Notes: generated by a model from the sequence alone, not told the origin. A stretch of DNA of 64,000 bases from Pseudomonas sp. RIT-PI-S (GCF_025642975.1 NZ_JANZKJ010000008.1:62001-126000); one strand, 5' to 3'; positions 46,824 through 55,921 are shown, counted from the first letter of the stretch. Numbers and translations: made by a program.

Positions 46824-46860
46824 GTAGGCGCCAGGCTCTGCCTGCGCTTGGGGCGCTGGA
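46824..46860. repeat. Half copy of the RAYT-linked palindromic element
   Basis: gtaggcgccaggctctgcct followed by gcgcttggggcgctgg; the right half of the element is missing. It lies on the far side of the RAYT gene from the array, so the transposase gene is flanked by family members. Confidence 0.7.
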
Positions 46861-46864
46861 TGCG

Positions 46865-48019
46865 TCAACCAATACGAGCAAACTCCAGCACCCGCCGCAA
46901 CATCCGCTCGCACCCGGCCAACTGTTCCATCGCCACGAACTCATCCGGCTTGTGGCCTTGGTCCATGCTGCCGGGGCCACAGACCACGGTAGGAATGCCG
47001 GCGGCGTCGAACAGGCCGCCTTCGGTGCCGAAGGCGACGGTGCCAAACTCAGTTGAACCGCAGAACTGAGCGATCAATTCGGCGGCCTGGCTGCGCGCGT
47101 CGGTGGCAAGGCCCGGGTAGGCGGAGAGTTCGGTGAAGCGGATGCCGCTCTCGCCTCCAACGGCGCGCATGCGCGGCAGCACCTGCTCGCGGGCGTAGGC
47201 CTGCAACGCCAGGGCGACTTGCCGCGGATCATGGGCGGGGAGGGCGCGAACTTCGAAATCGAAGCGGCAGTCCGCCGGCACGATGTTCAGCGCCTCGCCG
47301 CCGCTGATCAGGCCGGTTTGCACGGTGGTATAGGGCGGGTCGAAGCGGGCATCACGGTAGGGCTCGGCGCTCAGGTCGGTGCCAATGCGCCCCAACTCGG
47401 CGATCAGCTCGGCGGCGTACTCGATCGCATTCACCCCTTGCGGCGCATAGGCCGAATGGCAGGCATGGCCCTGCACATCGCAGCGCATGGCCAGCTTGCC
47501 CTTGTGCCCGAGCACCGGCGCCAGTTCCGTAGGCTCGCCGATGATGCACAGCATCGGCTTGATTGGCCGCGCTTCAAGCGCAGCCAGCAGCGTGCGCACG
47601 CCCAGGCAACCGACTTCTTCATCGTAGGACAGGGCGATATGTACAGGCAGGCGCAGCGGCATGGCGAGCAGCTCGGGCACCAGGGCCAGCACGCAGGCGA
47701 TATAGCCCTTCATGTCCGCCGTACCGCGCCCGTAGAGCTTGCCGTCGCGCTCGCTCAGCTCGAACGGCGGCAGCGTCCAGGGCTGGCCATCCACCGGCAC
47801 CACATCGGTATGGCCGGAGAGCACGATGCCCGGGCGGTCGTCCGGGCCTAAGGTGGCGAAGAGGTTGGCCTTGCTGCGGTCGCCGTTGTACACCCGCTGC
47901 GCCTTCACCCCATGGCTGGCCAGGTAATGCTCGACGAAGTCGATCAGCGCCAGGTTGGACTCACGGCTGGTGGTGTCGAACGCCACCAGCTGGCGCAGCA
48001 AGTCAATGCTTCGGCTCAT
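46865..48019 (-). CDS. argE: ArgE-type M20 deacylase (acetylornithine deacetylase-like)
   Basis: 384-residue cytoplasmic metallohydrolase of peptidase family M20A. Metal-site motifs: VLSGHTDVVPVDG (His and Asp), YGRGTADMKG, catalytic Glu in LSYDEEVGCLG, then IIGEPTELAPV, and His in SMDQGHKPDEF. Length and motifs match acetylornithine deacetylase, which releases acetate from N-acetylornithine. Its place in a degradation-type cluster (DUF1028, RidA, monooxygenase, ABC importer) suggests it may act on another N-acyl amino acid instead of in arginine synthesis; the gene name is therefore tentative. Overlaps the DUF1028 gene by 4 bases. Confidence 0.85.
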   Translation of the reverse strand: MSRSIDLLRQLVAFDTTSRESNLALIDFVEHYLASHGVKAQRVYNGDRSKANLFATLGPDDRPGIVLSGHTDVVPVDGQPWTLPPFELSERDGKLYGRGTADMKGYIACVLALVPELLAMPLRLPVHIALSYDEEVGCLGVRTLLAALEARPIKPMLCIIGEPTELAPVLGHKGKLAMRCDVQGHACHSAYAPQGVNAIEYAAELIAELGRIGTDLSAEPYRDARFDPPYTTVQTGLISGGEALNIVPADCRFDFEVRALPAHDPRQVALALQAYAREQVLPRMRAVGGESGIRFTELSAYPGLATDARSQAAELIAQFCGSTEFGTVAFGTEGGLFDAAGIPTVVCGPGSMDQGHKPDEFVAMEQLAGCERMLRRVLEFARIG

Positions 48020-48693
48020 CGCTCATCCCCCGGCACCCCGTAGCCCGGCGCTTTGGCCGGGTCCAGGGCGCGGTCGATGTAATCCTGCATCTGCGGCCGA
48101 TAGGCGCCCCAGAGCCTGCCCAGCTCGCCGATGGGGTCCTGTTCGGCCCAGTCCACCCTGAGGTTGACGATGGGCCAGATCAGCTCGCCGACCACCACCA
48201 CCGCCGCCGAGTGCACCGGGCCGGCTTCGCCGCCTTCGGCCTGGCCGGCCGCCAGCGCCGCGAGCAGGCGGTCCGCCAACTGCCCTTCGGCGCTTTCGAA
48301 GGCGTGCACCATGGCTGCGATCACCCTGTTATTGGCGAGCATGTTGCCGGCGGCCACGCATTGCTCGCCCGCGACAGCGGCGTGGGTGCCCAGAGTTTGC
48401 CCGCCGCTGAAGTGCGCGGTGCGGCCCAGGTGGTCGATGGCCGTGACCTGGCGATACTGGCTGTAGCCGTTGCGGGTAAGCACTTGATCCAGCGCGTCTG
48501 TGGGCACCTGGCCGCGTTCGAGCAGGTCCAGCACTTCGGGGCCCAGCGCGGGCAAGGTGATGTTCTGGCTGGCCACCGCGCCCACCCCGGGCCGCAGCCA
48601 GGGGCAGCGCGCGCCCACGGCAATGCTCGAGGAGCTGATCGCGATGCCGAACTGGCCGGTTTCCGGGCAGCGCCCGGCAATGGAAAAGGTCAT
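48016..48693 (-). CDS. DUF1028-family (putative Ntn-hydrolase) protein
   Basis: 225 residues. The N-terminal MTFSIAGRCPETGQFGIAIS and VGARCPWLRPGVGAVASQN are the DUF1028 signature; the family is predicted to have an Ntn-hydrolase fold, activity untested as far as I know. GGQTLGTHAAVAGEQCVAAG and a C-terminal LRVDWAEQDPIGELGRLW complete it. ATG 48693 has AGGAG 8 bases upstream; the stop overlaps the ArgE-like start (ATGA), implying coupled translation and a joint pathway. Confidence 0.9.
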   Translation of the reverse strand: MTFSIAGRCPETGQFGIAISSSSIAVGARCPWLRPGVGAVASQNITLPALGPEVLDLLERGQVPTDALDQVLTRNGYSQYRQVTAIDHLGRTAHFSGGQTLGTHAAVAGEQCVAAGNMLANNRVIAAMVHAFESAEGQLADRLLAALAAGQAEGGEAGPVHSAAVVVVGELIWPIVNLRVDWAEQDPIGELGRLWGAYRPQMQDYIDRALDPAKAPGYGVPGDER

Positions 48694-48719
48694 GGCGTGG
48701 CTCCTGAGGCGGGTGAGGG

Positions 48720-49136
48720 TTATGCGGGGATCACCGCGATCACGTCGATTTCCATCAGCCATTGCGGCTGGCCCAGCGCCGACACCACCAGCCCGGTGGA
48801 GATAGGGAATACCCCCTTGAGCCATTTGCCCACCTCTTGGTACACCGGCTCGCGGTAACGCGGGTCGGTCAGGTAGGTGGTGGTCTTGACGATGTGGCTC
48901 AGGTCGCTGCCGGCCTCTTCAAGCAACTGCTTGACGTTGCGCATCGCCTGCTCGGCCTGGGCGCGCGGGTCCCCGAGGCCGACCAGGTTGCCGTCGAAAT
49001 CCGTACCCACCTGGCCGCGCACATACACGGTGTTGCCGGCACGCACGGCCTGGCAGAGGTCGTTGTCCAGGGTCTGGTTGGGGTAGGTGTCCTTGGTGTT
49101 GAACATCCGAATGCGCGTGTGGGTGGGCTGGGCCAT
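48720..49136 (-). CDS. RidA/YjgF-family enamine/imine deaminase-like protein
   Basis: 138-residue member of the YjgF/YER057c/UK114 family, typically hydrolysing reactive enamine/imine intermediates. AGNTVYVRGQVGTDFDGN and VKTTTYLTDPRYREPV are recognisable; the family Arg appears in the segment around DPRYREPVYQEV. AGGAG precedes ATG 49136 by 8 bases. Cluster position suggests it clears an imine produced by the adjacent flavin monooxygenase or deacylase. Confidence 0.9.
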   Translation of the reverse strand: MAQPTHTRIRMFNTKDTYPNQTLDNDLCQAVRAGNTVYVRGQVGTDFDGNLVGLGDPRAQAEQAMRNVKQLLEEAGSDLSHIVKTTTYLTDPRYREPVYQEVGKWLKGVFPISTGLVVSALGQPQWLMEIDVIAVIPA

Positions 49137-49176
49137 GGTTAAAACTCCTGGTTCAACGGGAATGGGTGGCGAGGCA

Positions 49177-50496
49177 TCAGGCGCTGACCGCCGGTTGGGC
49201 GGCGGCCTGGGCCGGTTGGGCGGCATCGGCCGGCCGCGGCGAAATGCCCTGGTAGGCCTGGTATTTACGCTGGATCGCGATGTGATCGGCGATGTGCCGG
49301 GCGTCGTGCCACACGCCCCAGATAAATGCAGACCCCCGCCGGGACAGCCACGGCAGCCCGATGAAATAGATGCCCGGCTCCGCGCCGACCCCGCGCTGGT
49401 GCCTGGGCTTGCCATTGGCAGCAAAGGCGTCGACCTGCAGCCAGCTGAAATCCACCGCGTAGCCCGTGGCCCAGATGATCGAGGTCACGCCGGCCTTGGC
49501 CAGGTCGAGCTCCAGCAGCGGGTGCGCCACGCAGTCGGGTTGCGGCCAGGTGCGGCGGGCCTCGGGTTCTTCGGGCAGGTCCAGGCCGTTGCGGGCAATG
49601 TAGGCGTCGGCGGCATCGAGCAGGCCAAGGTAGTTTTCATCGCCGCGCGCGAGGTTTTCGGCCAGGTCCGGAGCGAAGCTGACCACGCCGTTCTCGAATG
49701 CGCGGGTCAGGCCCACCAGGGTGATGCCCTCCTGCGCAAGGCGGCGAAAGTCCACCGTGCGCCCGCCGTGGGCACCGCTGACGGCGATGGTCACGTGCTC
49801 CTTGCCCGGCTTGACCACTTCGGCGTCCCACTCGCCCAGCACCCCCAGCCACCAGCAGAAGTCCCGCCCGCGATAGGCACGCGGCGGGCGGTCGTGAGCG
49901 CCCACCGAGAGGTACACCTGTTTACCGGCGGCACGCAGTTCGTCGGCGATCTGCACCCCCGAGGAGCCAGCGCCCACCACCAGCACCGCGCCGTCGGGCA
50001 GCTGGGCCGGATTGTGGTAGCCCGCCGAGTGGATCTGCAGCAGTGCCTCGCTTTTGGGGGCGATCGCCGGGATCACCGGGCGCTGGAAGGGGCCGGTGGC
50101 GGCAACCACGCGGTTGGCCTCGATCACTCCGTCGCTGGTTTCCACGGTGAACCCAGGCCGGCCGACGTTTCGTGTTACCCGCTTGACCTCGACCCCGGTG
50201 CGAATGGGCGCATTGAATTTGCGCGCATAGGCTTCGAAATACGCGGCCATCTGGTCTTTGGAGGCGAAGCCGTTGGGGTCCACGTTTTCGATATCCAGGC
50301 CTGGGAAGCGGTCGTGCCAGGCCGGGCCGTTGGCGACCAGCGAATCCCAGCGGCCGGTCCGCCAGGCTTCGGCGATCCGGCTGCGCTCTAGCACCAGATG
50401 TGGCACGCCGAGTTTGCTCAGGTGTTCGCTCATGGCCACGCCAGCCTGACCCGCGCCCACTACGAGCGTGTCTATAAAGGTTTTATCAACTGTCAT
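49177..50496 (-). CDS. Flavin-containing monooxygenase-like (CzcO/pyr_redox_3) oxidoreductase
   Basis: 439-residue FAD/NADPH enzyme. First dinucleotide fold DTLVVGAGQAGVAMSEHLSK (about 9-28), second LVVGAGSSGVQIADELR (about 170-186), with IIWATGYAVDFSWL (the ATG-x-x-D-F-type motif) near the end and a Pro/Ala-rich tail. Such enzymes hydroxylate or oxygenate N or S atoms; annotation as a cation-transport factor would be misleading. First gene after a sigma-70-like promoter (50587-50614) and probable head of the monooxygenase-RidA-DUF1028-ArgE operon. Confidence 0.88.
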   Translation of the reverse strand: MTVDKTFIDTLVVGAGQAGVAMSEHLSKLGVPHLVLERSRIAEAWRTGRWDSLVANGPAWHDRFPGLDIENVDPNGFASKDQMAAYFEAYARKFNAPIRTGVEVKRVTRNVGRPGFTVETSDGVIEANRVVAATGPFQRPVIPAIAPKSEALLQIHSAGYHNPAQLPDGAVLVVGAGSSGVQIADELRAAGKQVYLSVGAHDRPPRAYRGRDFCWWLGVLGEWDAEVVKPGKEHVTIAVSGAHGGRTVDFRRLAQEGITLVGLTRAFENGVVSFAPDLAENLARGDENYLGLLDAADAYIARNGLDLPEEPEARRTWPQPDCVAHPLLELDLAKAGVTSIIWATGYAVDFSWLQVDAFAANGKPRHQRGVGAEPGIYFIGLPWLSRRGSAFIWGVWHDARHIADHIAIQRKYQAYQGISPRPADAAQPAQAAAQPAVSA

Positions 50497-50586
50497 GTGT
50501 GTGTCCTTGAAGAAGGCGGTTTATTCAAGTTTGCCGTGGCAACCAGGTGTTGTTGCCAGACTAGGGGCCGCCTGAGCGCCGGTAAA

Positions 50587-50614
50587 ATAGTATTAAGCTG
50601 GGTTTTGAATACAA
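50587..50614 (-). promoter_or_regulatory. Sigma-70-like promoter of the monooxygenase operon
   Basis: On the minus strand TTGTAT (50614-50609), a 16-base spacer, TACTAT (50592-50587). It lies about 90 bases before the monooxygenase start in an AT-rich spacer. Confidence 0.5.
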
Positions 50615-50776
50615 TTAACCGATACAGAAAGTGATACTTCAAACAAGCGCGCCTGCCGCCGGAAGTTATTGTTCCATGGAGGCTGGTTAATTAAATGTTA
50701 ACTAAGCACAACCGGCTCGCAAGTTGGCTTCAGCTCCTACAGCGGAAGTGTTGAACCCATTGCAGCTAAGTGGCGA

Positions 50777-51607
50777 TCAATGCTCGTCGCCTTCATGCAG
50801 CAAGTGGAATATTTCCTTTTTCATCGAAATGAAGGCGGGGTCCATCACCATGTCCAAGTGGCGAGGGCGTTCGATGGGAACGTCCAACACTTTCTTGATC
50901 CGCCCCGGGCGCGCACCCATGGCGAAGATCTGGTCGCCGAGCAAAATGGCTTCGTCGATATCGTGGGTCACGAACAGCACGGTCTTCTTGCTGTGCTCCC
51001 ACACCCGCAGCAGCAGTTGCTGCATTTGCAGGCGCGTCTGGCTGTCGAGGGCGCCGAAGGGTTCATCCATGAGCAGGATCTGCGGGTCGTTGGCCAGCGC
51101 CCGGGCGATGGCCACCCGTTGCTTCATGCCGCCCGACAACTGCTTGGAATAGTTATCGGCGAAGCGGGTCAGGCCCACTTCGTTCAGGTAATGCTCAACG
51201 ATTTCCTTGCGCTCGGCGGCGCCGACCTTGCGCCGCTTGAGGCCAAACTCGATGTTCTGCCGCACGGTCAGCCAGGGGAACAGCGTGTAGGCCTGGAACA
51301 CCATGCCCCGGTCCGGCCCTGGGCCATCCACCGGCTGGCCGTTGGCGAAGATCTGCCCGTCGCTGGGCTCGGCGAGCCCGGCAGTGAGGTACAGCAGGCT
51401 GGACTTGCCACAACCCGAAGGGCCCACGAGCACGGCGAACTGCTGGTTCTTGACCTGCAGCGACACGTTTTCGAGCGCGGTGAACACACCGCCGTCGGGT
51501 GTCTGGTAGCGCAGGCTCACGCCCTCGATACGCAGGCTGGTGGGGGCGTCGGCCGCAGCCATGGCGTGCCCGGTGAAACGGTTAGTCGCTGCTGTCATTG
51601 TGCCCAT
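50777..51607 (-). CDS. NitT/TauT-family ABC transporter ATP-binding protein
   Basis: 276-residue cytoplasmic ATPase of an importer. Walker A GPSGCGKSSLL, Q-loop FQAYTLFPW, signature LSGGMKQRVAIARAL, Walker B ILLMDEPFGALD and switch His in FVTHDIDEAI are all intact. Sequence type matches SsuB/TauB/NrtD proteins for sulfonates, taurine or nitrate-like solutes. ATG 51607 has AAGGTGG upstream; ATG 51598 would give an ATGA overlap with the permease stop. Forms one operon with the permease and binding protein. Confidence 0.92.
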   Translation of the reverse strand: MGTMTAATNRFTGHAMAAADAPTSLRIEGVSLRYQTPDGGVFTALENVSLQVKNQQFAVLVGPSGCGKSSLLYLTAGLAEPSDGQIFANGQPVDGPGPDRGMVFQAYTLFPWLTVRQNIEFGLKRRKVGAAERKEIVEHYLNEVGLTRFADNYSKQLSGGMKQRVAIARALANDPQILLMDEPFGALDSQTRLQMQQLLLRVWEHSKKTVLFVTHDIDEAILLGDQIFAMGARPGRIKKVLDVPIERPRHLDMVMDPAFISMKKEIFHLLHEGDEH

Positions 51608-52398
51608 GCTGCCACCTTCAAGCGCAGGAAACGGAAAAGTTGGTCGGTCACCAGGCCGAGCAGGCCGATCACCGCGATGGCGAGGAAAATCACATCCACT
51701 TGGAAGCCCCGCATGGCCTTCAGGCTCAGGTAGCCCAGGCCGCTGGAGGCTGCGACCAGCTCGGCCACTACCAGGTAGGTCCAGGCCCAGCCCATGGTCA
51801 CGCGCAGGGTGTCGAGAATGCCCGGCACCGAGGCGGGGGCAATCACGTGCACCAGCGCATCGCGCCGGCTCGAGCCCAGGGTATAGGACGCATCGACCAG
51901 GTCTTTGGAGATGCCGCGCGACACGTCGGCGATCATCACCAGTTGCTGGAAGAACACCCCGAAAATGATGATTGACACCCGCTGCTCCAAGCCGATGCCG
52001 ATCCACAGAATGAACAGCGGCACGAACGAGGTCACCGGCAGGTAACGGATGAAGTTCACTACCGGCTCCAGGAACGCCTGCACCACGCGGAAGCTGCCCA
52101 TCAGCAGCCCCAGCGGCACAGCGGCGATGGAGGAGACGATAAAGCCCACCATCACCACTTCCACGCTGGCCCACACGTGCTCGCCCAGCGCGCCGTCCCG
52201 CGACAGCCTGAGCGCGGCATCCATGACCGCACCGGGCGTGGGCAGGAACATCGCCGGCACCACGCCGCCGTAACTCAGCCCCGCCCAGAGGCCGATCATC
52301 AACGCCCAGGCCAGCGCACTGGCACTCCAGATCACCGGCACGGGCAGCGAGGTTTTCGGTGTGATGCACCGGTTCAGCCATGAATTGCGCTTGCTCAT
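51595..52398 (-). CDS. NitT/TauT-family ABC transporter permease
   Basis: 267-residue inner-membrane permease of the BPD_transp_1 family with about six membrane segments. The cytoplasmic EAA-type loop is DASYTLGSSRRDALVHVIAP, contacting the ATPase. Similar to SsuC/TauC. It lies between the binding protein gene (10-base gap) and the ATPase gene (short overlap). Confidence 0.92.
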   Translation of the reverse strand: MSKRNSWLNRCITPKTSLPVPVIWSASALAWALMIGLWAGLSYGGVVPAMFLPTPGAVMDAALRLSRDGALGEHVWASVEVVMVGFIVSSIAAVPLGLLMGSFRVVQAFLEPVVNFIRYLPVTSFVPLFILWIGIGLEQRVSIIIFGVFFQQLVMIADVSRGISKDLVDASYTLGSSRRDALVHVIAPASVPGILDTLRVTMGWAWTYLVVAELVAASSGLGYLSLKAMRGFQVDVIFLAIAVIGLLGLVTDQLFRFLRLKVAAWAQ

Positions 52399-52408
52399 GT
52401 GGCGCTCC

Positions 52409-53395
52409 TTACTTCGGGCTCACGAAGCGGTTGTCGATCAAGTCGTCGTAGCTCACGTTGTAAGGCTTGCCCTGTAGCGCGCTGGCGGCTTCGTTGCCCA
52501 GCTTGATCACAGTGGCGGCGTCGCCCTGCTGGCCGGCGCTGCCGAGCAGCTTCTCGCTCATGGCCTGGTCATAGAAGCGCACGCCCTTGGCCGCGGCGGC
52601 CAGTTCCTTGGGGTCGGCCAGGTAGCCGCCAACGCCCTTGGCCATGATGGCGTAGGCTTGGTCTGGATGGTCCTTGGTGTATTGCACAGCCTTGTACAAG
52701 CCACTGACCAAGGCCTTCACGTCTGCCTGTTGCTTGTCGATCACATCGCAGCTCAGGGCCACCACGTCCACGATCACGCCGGGCGTGCTGCTGCTGTCTA
52801 CCAGCACCTTGCCTTGCTGCTTGCTGCGCACCATCGACAAGTGCGGCTCCCAAGTCACGGCGGCAGGTACGCGGCCGGCGATAAAGGCGGTGGCGGCGTC
52901 GTCGGCGGTCATGTTCTGGATCTGCAAATCGCTCATCTTCATGCCTGCCTGCTTGAGCAGGTAGGCGAGCCAGAACTGCGACACCGACCCTTCGTTGACC
53001 GCAATGGCCTTGCCTTTGAGATCGCTCAGGCTGTTGACGTCCTTACCCACCACCACGCCATCGCCGCCAAAGCTTTCATCCAGCGCGGCCACGGCCTTGA
53101 AACAGAACTGCGGGCGGTACTTGAGGATCTCGTCGAGGGTAGAGGCCGAGCCGGACAACTTCCCCGACGCCTGGGCGGCCATGTACATCGAAGCCTCTTC
53201 GATGGTCGGCAGCTCGACCGTCAGGCCCTGCTCCTTGAAGTAGCCAAGGTCCTGGGCCAGGTAGAGCGTGCCGTAGCCCACCCAGGTGGTGTGGCCGATG
53301 GACAGGGTGCCGGCTTCGGCGCCAGTGATGACGCCGGCAGCCAGCGCGACCGAAGCCCCGAGGCGGGCGCAACGCGAAACGAATGAATGGACCAT
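52409..53395 (-). CDS. NitT/TauT-family ABC transporter substrate-binding protein
   Basis: 328-residue periplasmic binding protein. Signal peptide about 1-28 (SVALAAGVITGAEA). The mature start LSIGHTTWVGYGTLYLAQDLGYFKEQG is the NMT1/TauA-type first lobe, followed by DLKGKAIAVNEGSVSQFWLA and AAFIAGRVPAAVTWEPH-like second-lobe features. Ligand not predictable; proteins of this group bind sulfonates, taurine or small N-compounds. GGGAG precedes the start by 7 bases. First gene of the transporter operon. Confidence 0.92.
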   Translation of the reverse strand: MVHSFVSRCARLGASVALAAGVITGAEAGTLSIGHTTWVGYGTLYLAQDLGYFKEQGLTVELPTIEEASMYMAAQASGKLSGSASTLDEILKYRPQFCFKAVAALDESFGGDGVVVGKDVNSLSDLKGKAIAVNEGSVSQFWLAYLLKQAGMKMSDLQIQNMTADDAATAFIAGRVPAAVTWEPHLSMVRSKQQGKVLVDSSSTPGVIVDVVALSCDVIDKQQADVKALVSGLYKAVQYTKDHPDQAYAIMAKGVGGYLADPKELAAAAKGVRFYDQAMSEKLLGSAGQQGDAATVIKLGNEAASALQGKPYNVSYDDLIDNRFVSPK

Positions 53396-54465
53396 GGATC
53401 ACTCCCGAGAACGACAAATTAGGGTTATTCGAGTGGTGTCTGGGCAGGAAGCGAAAAGCGCGGTGGTATCGGCTTCTAAGGAGCCTTTTATCGGTGGGGC
53501 GGCTTGATGGTGGCGGATTCGCCAGGCCAGGAAAATTATTAAATATGTGGCTTGGTGCGAGGAAAAAGCTGGGGCAGCAGCGCTGTAGGAGCGGGCAAAG
53601 CCCGCGAACCTGCGGTGGAGGCGGTTCACCGGCCAGCGCCGGCTCCTACAGCTGCCGACTACCCTGTAGAGCGGGCAAAGCCCGCGAACCTGGGGCGGAT
53701 GCGGTTCGCCGGCTGGCGCCGGCTCCTACAGCCGCCGAACTACCCTGTGGGAGCGGGCAAAGCCCGCGAACTTGCGGTGGAGGCAATTCGCCGGCTGGCG
53801 TCGGCTCCTACATCTGATAATCAAACCCTGTAGGAACGGGCAAAGCCGGCGAACCTGCAGCGAATGCGGTTCGCCGGCTGGCGCCGGCTCCTAAGGCCGC
53901 CGAACTACCCTGTAGGAGCGGGCAAAGCCCGCGAACCTGCAGCGGATGCGATTCACCGGCTGGCGCCAGTTCCTACAGCCGCCGAACTACCCTGTGGGAG
54001 CGGGCAAAGCCCGCGAACCTGCAGCGAATGCGGTTCACCGGCTGGCGCCAGTTCCTACAGCCGCCGAACAAACCTGTAGGAGCGGGCAAGGCCCGCGAAC
54101 TTGCGGCGAATGCGGTTCGCCGGCTGGCGCCGGCTCCTACAGTCGGCAAACAAACCTGCAGGAGCGGGCAAAGCCCGCGAACCGGCAGCGGATGCGGTTC
54201 GCCGGCTGGCGCCGGCTCCTACATCTGACAATCAAACTCTGTAGGAGCGGGCAAGGCCCGCGAACCTGCGGCGAATGCCGTTCACCGGCTGGCTCCGATT
54301 CCTACAGCCACCGAACAAACCCTGTAGGAGCGGGCAAAGCCCGCGAACCTGCAGCGAATGCGGTTCACCGGCCAGCGCCGGCTCCTACATCTGACAATCA
54401 AACCCTGTAGGAGCGGGCAAAGCCCGCGAACCTGCGGCGGATGCGGTTCGCCGGCCCCGCAGTTG
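53396..54465. repeat. Eleven-unit REP array, period about 82 bases
   Basis: After about 190 bases of ordinary upstream sequence, units starting ctgtaggagcgggcaaagcc occur near 53584, 53664, 53747, 53827, 53909, 53990, 54073, 54156, 54237, 54321 and 54404, spacing 80-84. Each holds a gcgggcaaagcccgc hairpin and a cgccggctggcgccggctcc hairpin. The array stops directly at the aminotransferase stop codon. Open frames of 60-150 residues inside it are by-products. Confidence 0.9.
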
Positions 54466-55839
54466 CTAGCGCAACTCGGCCGCGGTGCGGTTCACTGCAA
54501 TCAGGGTTTTGTCGACCAGCTCGTCGATCTCGGCATGGCTGGCCACCAGCGCCGGGGCGAGGATCATCCGGCCCAGGGTGGAGCGGATGATGATGCCTTC
54601 CTCGAAGCCAATGGTGCGGCAGCGCCAGGCGATATCGTTTTCGTTGGCGAAGCGCTTGCGCGTGGCGCGGTCCTCGGCAAACTGCAATGCCGCCACCAGG
54701 CCGATGCCCTGAACGTCACCCACCAGCGGGTGCTCGCCGAACGCGTCGCGCAGGCGCTGCTGCAAGTACGGCCCGGTATCGTGCTTCACCCGCTCGACGA
54801 TCCCTTCGTCACGCAGCGCCTTGAGGTTGGCGATGGCCACCGCGGCCGCCACTGGGTGCCCCGAGTAGGTCAGGCCATGGGCGAACACGCCGCCTTTTTC
54901 CACCAGGGCCTCGGCCATGCGCCGCGAAAGGATCAGCCCGCCCATGGGGATGTAGCCGGAGGTCAGGCCTTTGGCGATGGAGAGGGTATCGGGTTCGAAA
55001 CCGAACGCCTGGTGGGCGAACCATTCTCCGGTGCGGCCAAAGCCGCCAATCACCTCGTCGGCGCACAGCAGCACGTCGTATTTGCGGCAGATGCGCTGGA
55101 TTTCCGGCCAATACGTGGCGGGCGGAATGATCATCCCGCCGGCGCCCTGGAACGGCTCGGCCACAAACGCCGCGACATTTTCCGCGCCCAGCTCGAGGAT
55201 CTTCTCTTCCAGCTGGCGCGCGGCCTGCAGGCCGAAGGCTTCAGGCGAGAGGTCGCCACCGTGGGCGTACCAGTAGGGCTCGTCGATATGGGCGATGTCC
55301 GGGATCATGCCGCCCATTTCATGCATGAACTTCATCCCGCCCAGCGCGGTGGCCGCCAGGGTGGAGCCGTGGTAGCCGTTCCAGCGGCCGATCATGATCT
55401 TTTTCTGCGGCTGGCCCATCACCTGCCAAAAGCGCCGCACCGTGCGGATAAGCACCTCGTTCGCCTCGGAACCGGAGTTGGTGTAGATGGCGTGGCTGTA
55501 GTGGTTGGGCAACAGGCTGAACAACAGCTCGGAGAGCTCCACCACGGCAGGGTGGGTGGTGTGGAAGAACATGTTGTAGTAGGGCAGTTCGGCCAACTGC
55601 GCCGTGGCCGCGGCGGCCAGGTCCTTGCGGCCATAACCGAGGTTGGTGCACCACAGGCCGCTCATCCCATCGAGGTAGCGCTTGCCGTCGTTGTCCCACA
55701 GCGCCAGGCCGTCGCCTTTGACCATCACTCGCGGCCCGGCCTGGTTCAGCGCCTTCTGGTCGACGAAGGCATGGATGTGATGCGCGGCGTCCAGCGCTTG
55801 GTAATCCTGGGTCGTGCGTTTGGCGGCAAGCGGTTCCAT
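54466..55839 (-). CDS. Class III PLP aminotransferase (SpuC-like, omega-amino/polyamine:pyruvate type)
   Basis: 457-residue PLP enzyme resembling putrescine/cadaverine-pyruvate aminotransferase SpuC: GLWCTNLGYGRKDLAAAA, YTNSGSEANEVLIRTVRRFW, GRWNGYHGSTLAATALGG, then the PLP Asp region CADEVIGGFGRTGEWF and the PLP lysine in SIAKGLTSGYIPMGG. It probably moves an amino group from a diamine or omega-amino acid to pyruvate. ATG 55839 has GGAG 7 bases upstream. Divergent from a TetR regulator with a dyad operator between them. Confidence 0.92.
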   Translation of the reverse strand: MEPLAAKRTTQDYQALDAAHHIHAFVDQKALNQAGPRVMVKGDGLALWDNDGKRYLDGMSGLWCTNLGYGRKDLAAAATAQLAELPYYNMFFHTTHPAVVELSELLFSLLPNHYSHAIYTNSGSEANEVLIRTVRRFWQVMGQPQKKIMIGRWNGYHGSTLAATALGGMKFMHEMGGMIPDIAHIDEPYWYAHGGDLSPEAFGLQAARQLEEKILELGAENVAAFVAEPFQGAGGMIIPPATYWPEIQRICRKYDVLLCADEVIGGFGRTGEWFAHQAFGFEPDTLSIAKGLTSGYIPMGGLILSRRMAEALVEKGGVFAHGLTYSGHPVAAAVAIANLKALRDEGIVERVKHDTGPYLQQRLRDAFGEHPLVGDVQGIGLVAALQFAEDRATRKRFANENDIAWRCRTIGFEEGIIIRSTLGRMILAPALVASHAEIDELVDKTLIAVNRTAAELR

Positions 55840-55907
55840 GGGGTGCTCCAAGAGGCAATAAGCGTCGAGGCTCGACGGGGAAGCCAATTCTTTGCATCAA
55901 AAAATAT

Positions 55908-55921
55908 TTTTGTAAACAAAA
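55908..55921. promoter_or_regulatory. TetR-type operator TTTTGT-AA-ACAAAA
   Basis: A perfect 6+2+6 dyad in an AT-rich stretch, extended imperfectly by AATATT on both sides. It lies between the divergent aminotransferase and TetR genes, the usual place for a TetR autoregulatory site. Confidence 0.6.

Noticed and set aside
53584..54460. CRISPR array or repetitive coding gene
   Set aside because: Period about 82 bases with two hairpins per unit and no unique spacers; translated frames are simple products of REP sequence without start signals.
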